This document shows positions 14,166 to 14,183 of a DNA stretch of 14,183 bases, piece by piece; position 1 is the first letter of the stretch, and every line of letters starts with the position of its first letter. Both the position numbers and the translations under genes were made by a program. Below the pieces are notes generated by a model, which ran no database searches, had not been told where the DNA came from, and saw only the letters and a list, made by a program, of their open reading frames with translations. This DNA comes from Candidatus Heimdallarchaeota archaeon (GTDB taxonomy: Archaea; Asgardarchaeota; Heimdallarchaeia; JABLTI01), in NCBI GenBank assembly GCA_030671945.1, contig DAOVHJ010000025.1, positions 1 through 14,183 of the forward strand. Direction: 5' to 3'.

Positions 14166-14183
14166 ATAATCCTACATTTCTTT

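Noticed and set aside
1..14183. Mobile element, CRISPR array, tRNA or rRNA
   Set aside because: I found no transposase, integrase, terminal repeats, regularly spaced repeats, or recognisable structural RNA in either strand.

Overview
The window reads as AT-rich archaeal chromosome. Translation signals match the archaeal anti-Shine-Dalgarno sequence (GGTGAT and AGGAGGT), TATA boxes lie about 25 bases before several start codons, and T-tracts follow several genes. Large secreted proteins rich in N-glycosylation sequons with C-terminal membrane anchors and Lys/Arg tails suggest a surface-layer lifestyle. An Asgard archaeon (for example a Heimdall-type lineage) is my best guess, but this is an impression from protein style, not a demonstrated placement. 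I saw no rRNA, tRNA, CRISPR array, insertion sequence or phage gene.

Layout. Bases 1-8626 are all plus strand. They hold three tandem paralogous membrane-anchored surface proteins (the first cut by the window edge), then a three-gene operon: a 1157-residue extracellular FG-GAP/PQQ-like beta-propeller protein, an ABC ATPase and an ABC-2 (NosY-like) permease. Bases 8678-10980 are minus strand. They hold a 59-residue zinc-knuckle protein, a divergent ZIP-like membrane protein, a zinc-type HIT hydrolase and a flavin reductase family protein. Bases 11133-14165 are plus strand again: a membrane-tethered methyltransferase resembling FAM173 lysine methyltransferases, an M20 metallopeptidase, and an APH/choline-kinase-like phosphotransferase.

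How they work together. The left half looks like a cell-surface module. The propeller protein, ATPase and permease are translationally linked and probably form one membrane complex with a large outside domain, comparable in layout to NosD-NosF-NosY. A 31-base imperfect inverted repeat sits where transcription of this operon should start and is a candidate operator. The substrate is unknown; the adjacent surface paralogs may be related cargo or partners, but nothing proves it. The right half is mostly separate housekeeping genes with their own promoters.

Most worth a second look: the propeller-ABC operon and its operator-like repeat, the tandem surface paralogs with position-conserved sequons, the tiny zinc-knuckle gene, the FAM173-like methyltransferase, and a recurring GGTGAT motif that shifts several start codons downstream.
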